The notes beneath the pieces were generated by a model. It did not search any database and was not told the DNA's origin. It worked only from the letters and a program-made list of their open reading frames with translations. Positions 62,512-64,000 of a stretch of DNA of 64,000 nt are shown in pieces. Origin of the DNA: Mactra quadrangularis (lineage: Eukaryota > Mollusca > Bivalvia > Venerida > Mactridae); NCBI GenBank assembly GCA_025267735.1, contig CM046307.1, positions 52,061,395-52,125,394 of the forward strand, given 5' to 3'. Numbering within the stretch: the stretch's first letter is position 1; each line of letters opens with the position of its first letter. A program made the position numbers and the translations under genes.

Positions 62512-63449
62512 GACTAAAACACGCAATGGAGATTTTGAGGCGAAATGGAGAATTACATTCGGAACGACCTCGGCGATCATCTACGAAGATGATCAGGACG
62601 AAGCCGTCCTGACATTCTAAAATTCGTCATGTGAAATTTACACAATTTATAAGAATTAATTGTGATAATTGTCCAACACACCAGCTTATCCTTTGTTCTT
62701 ACAAGCGCTACAAACTTAAATCGTTCAAATGTTGGCCTCGTTTGAAATTGAATGTAGAACGTGACGCTATTTTCAGAAAACGTGTTTATAATGTCCTCAA
62801 TATTGACATTTCTTTGTTTAAGTATCAAAAATGTTTCTGCTTACGTATTTTTTAATGAATATTACTTCACACGTTCGACGCATGGATAAAAAGTCAAATT
62901 TGCAGTCTCTTGAAATGTTTTGAAAACGATAACTCTCCTCGGTACGGTAAGTACGATACGGGAGTAATTGTTCAATGCGTAATATGTAATTACATTATGA
63001 TTGGATCGTATTAGTGTCTCTCTGTTGATTGTTCCCATTAACCCCTTTATCTTACAGTATTTATGACTGTCAATTATTGATTTTTAGAGCCCGACTTACG
63101 ACTTTAGGTGATAGACATTGTGACGACGTACCCCCGGTGTATATCTCTAATTAATGGGTTTTATTGATTTTCGCCAAATTCGATTTATAAGAGCCGGTCG
63201 TTTAACACAAATAAGTCAGTCAGTTTCGGCCAAAATTAGCGGTCGCTGGTCGCGTTGGACAAAAGTCGCTTAAGGCAAAGATTTAGAGTTAAAATGGTCC
63301 GTGGGAACTAAGAGTGATCGCTTAGTGCAAATGGCCGCTTAGGAAATGTGGTCGCTTACGTAAGATTAACTGTATAATCATTATAGAAAAAAGATATTAA
63401 ACAAATAAAACTCCGTTTCGCCTCAAAATCTCCATTCCGTGTTTTAGTC
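62512..63449. repeat. long inverted repeat inside the hAT-like element
   Basis: 62512-62550 and 63411-63449 are inverted copies of 39 bases with two mismatches (core GATTTTGAGGCGAAA). The 860 bp between them holds no convincing gene. Confidence 0.8.
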
Positions 63450-63538
63450 TTACCGTTGACGTAATCATGCGCGTCATAGACATTTGTGCTGTTGTTGTTG
63501 TATCTGATGTTATTTGTCGTCAGTAAATAGTCTCCGAT

Positions 63539-64000
63539 ATGTTTTTGCGTTATTTTGACGGAGCAAAACCAGGTAAAAGGCGCCAAGAGCCCCAGAAGCC
63601 TGCCGCTGATGTATCACAAGCAAAAAAGGCGTATGAACAAAAAAGGGAGCGCGTTTTTTTGCAGTCATGGCAGAAATCTCGGTCCTGGCTGGTGTTTGAT
63701 GAGCCAGCTAATGTAATGTACTGTTCTACATGTAGAGCGATTGGTGTACCAGAAATCGAGACTGTTTTCGTTAAAGGTACTAATTCCTTTCGTTTAGATG
63801 GAATCAAAATTCATGAAAGTAGTGAAAGTCATGTTAATGCTTCACAAAAGTTGGCTGCTAAAAGCATTCCCATCAATCAAAGTGTCGGTGCCAAATGTCT
63901 GCAGCAACTTAAAAAGGCAGAAAATGACAGGCTGTTGATACTAATGAGAAATGCACATGCTGTAGCTAAACATAATCTTAGTTTAAAATCATATGAGTTG
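63539..64000 (+). CDS. ZNF862-like / hAT transposase-type protein, N-terminal part
   Basis: ATG at 63539 opens a frame that stays open for all 154 codons to the window edge. It starts MFLRYFDGAKPGKRRQEPQK, then KKAYEQKRERVFLQSWQKSR and SWLVFDEPANVMYCSTC. It has a TTF-type zinc finger: C-x2-C (MYCSTC), F-V-K-G-T-N-S-F, and H-E-S-S-E-S-H. That arrangement is typical of ZNF862/KIAA1586-like proteins, which derive from hAT transposases and carry RNase H and hAT dimerisation domains further on. Whether it is an active transposase or a domesticated gene cannot be judged from this end; position at a fresh insertion favours a transposon. Confidence 0.75.
   Translation, partial: MFLRYFDGAKPGKRRQEPQKPAADVSQAKKAYEQKRERVFLQSWQKSRSWLVFDEPANVMYCSTCRAIGVPEIETVFVKGTNSFRLDGIKIHESSESHVNASQKLAAKSIPINQSVGAKCLQQLKKAENDRLLILMRNAHAVAKHNLSLKSYEL

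Larger units (their letters stand above)
62279..64000 (+). mobile_element. hAT-like DNA transposon, 5' part (runs off window)
   Basis: A/B homology ends at TATTATTA (62271-62278), and the new sequence starts CAGTCTTCGAAATAACCC, a plausible hAT terminal inverted repeat. The insert is visibly richer in GC and CpG than its surroundings. It contains a long inverted repeat (62512-62550 with 63411-63449) and the ZNF862-like frame from 63539. The 3' end and target-site duplication are outside the window; TATTATTA is the predicted 8-bp duplication. Confidence 0.68.

Noticed and set aside
62577..62855. Opposed 70-80 residue frames
   Set aside because: They lie between the arms of the inverted repeat in the transposon leader, overlap each other on opposite strands and resemble nothing recognisable.

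Overview
This is an intron-rich, AT-rich eukaryotic nuclear segment, most probably from a bivalve mollusc. That reading rests on a B-box/coiled-coil/propeller protein of the kind expanded in bivalves, on the dense tRNA-derived SINEs, MITEs and 'GGACGGACGGACG' repeats, and on exon sequences that match metazoan KANK and CCDC78. Nothing looks bacterial or organellar. Only about 4.5 kb of the window can be supported as coding; the rest is intron, UTR, intergenic DNA and repeats.

Layout. (1) About 5.2-30.1 kb, + strand: the 3' part of a KANK gene (KN motif and ankyrin repeat protein). Eight exons are seen: an acidic linker, the pre-ankyrin helical segment, five ankyrin repeats and the C-terminal tail. 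The 5' exons (KN motif, coiled coil) lie upstream of the window. A long 3' UTR or intergenic tract follows to about 36.2 kb. (2) About 37.2-48.7 kb, 'copy A' of a tandem segmental duplication. It holds an intact two-exon gene for a RING-less TRIM-like protein (two B-boxes, coiled coil, NHL-like propeller; 569 aa) and two orphan exons of CCDC78. (3) About 48.7-62.3 kb, 'copy B'. It holds the working 3' half of CCDC78 on the - strand (seven exons, one of only 9 nt) and exon 1 of a second TRIM-like gene on the + strand. (4) 62.28-64 kb: a CpG-rich mobile element that starts exactly where A/B homology stops. It carries an open frame for a ZNF862-like, hAT-transposase-type protein that runs off the window.

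How the parts relate. KANK acts at the cell cortex and adhesions; CCDC78 is a centriole/cilium coiled-coil protein; the TRIM-like genes belong to an innate-immunity/ubiquitin-associated superfamily. There is no evidence that they form one pathway. The main story is genome dynamics: duplication of a CCDC78-TRIM unit, a roughly 10 kb internal deletion in copy A, a roughly 2.9 kb length difference between copies, and later interruption of the copy B TRIM gene by a hAT-like element. Other notable signals are a minisatellite that copies the KANK 3' splice site about 15 times next to the true acceptor, a tandem splice donor giving two KANK C-termini, and SINEs that share a body but carry different tRNA heads.

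Limits: no similarity search was possible. Family names come from recognising protein sequence; exon ends come from reading frame continuity plus GT/AG sites. I found no convincing evidence of a wholly new biological system here.
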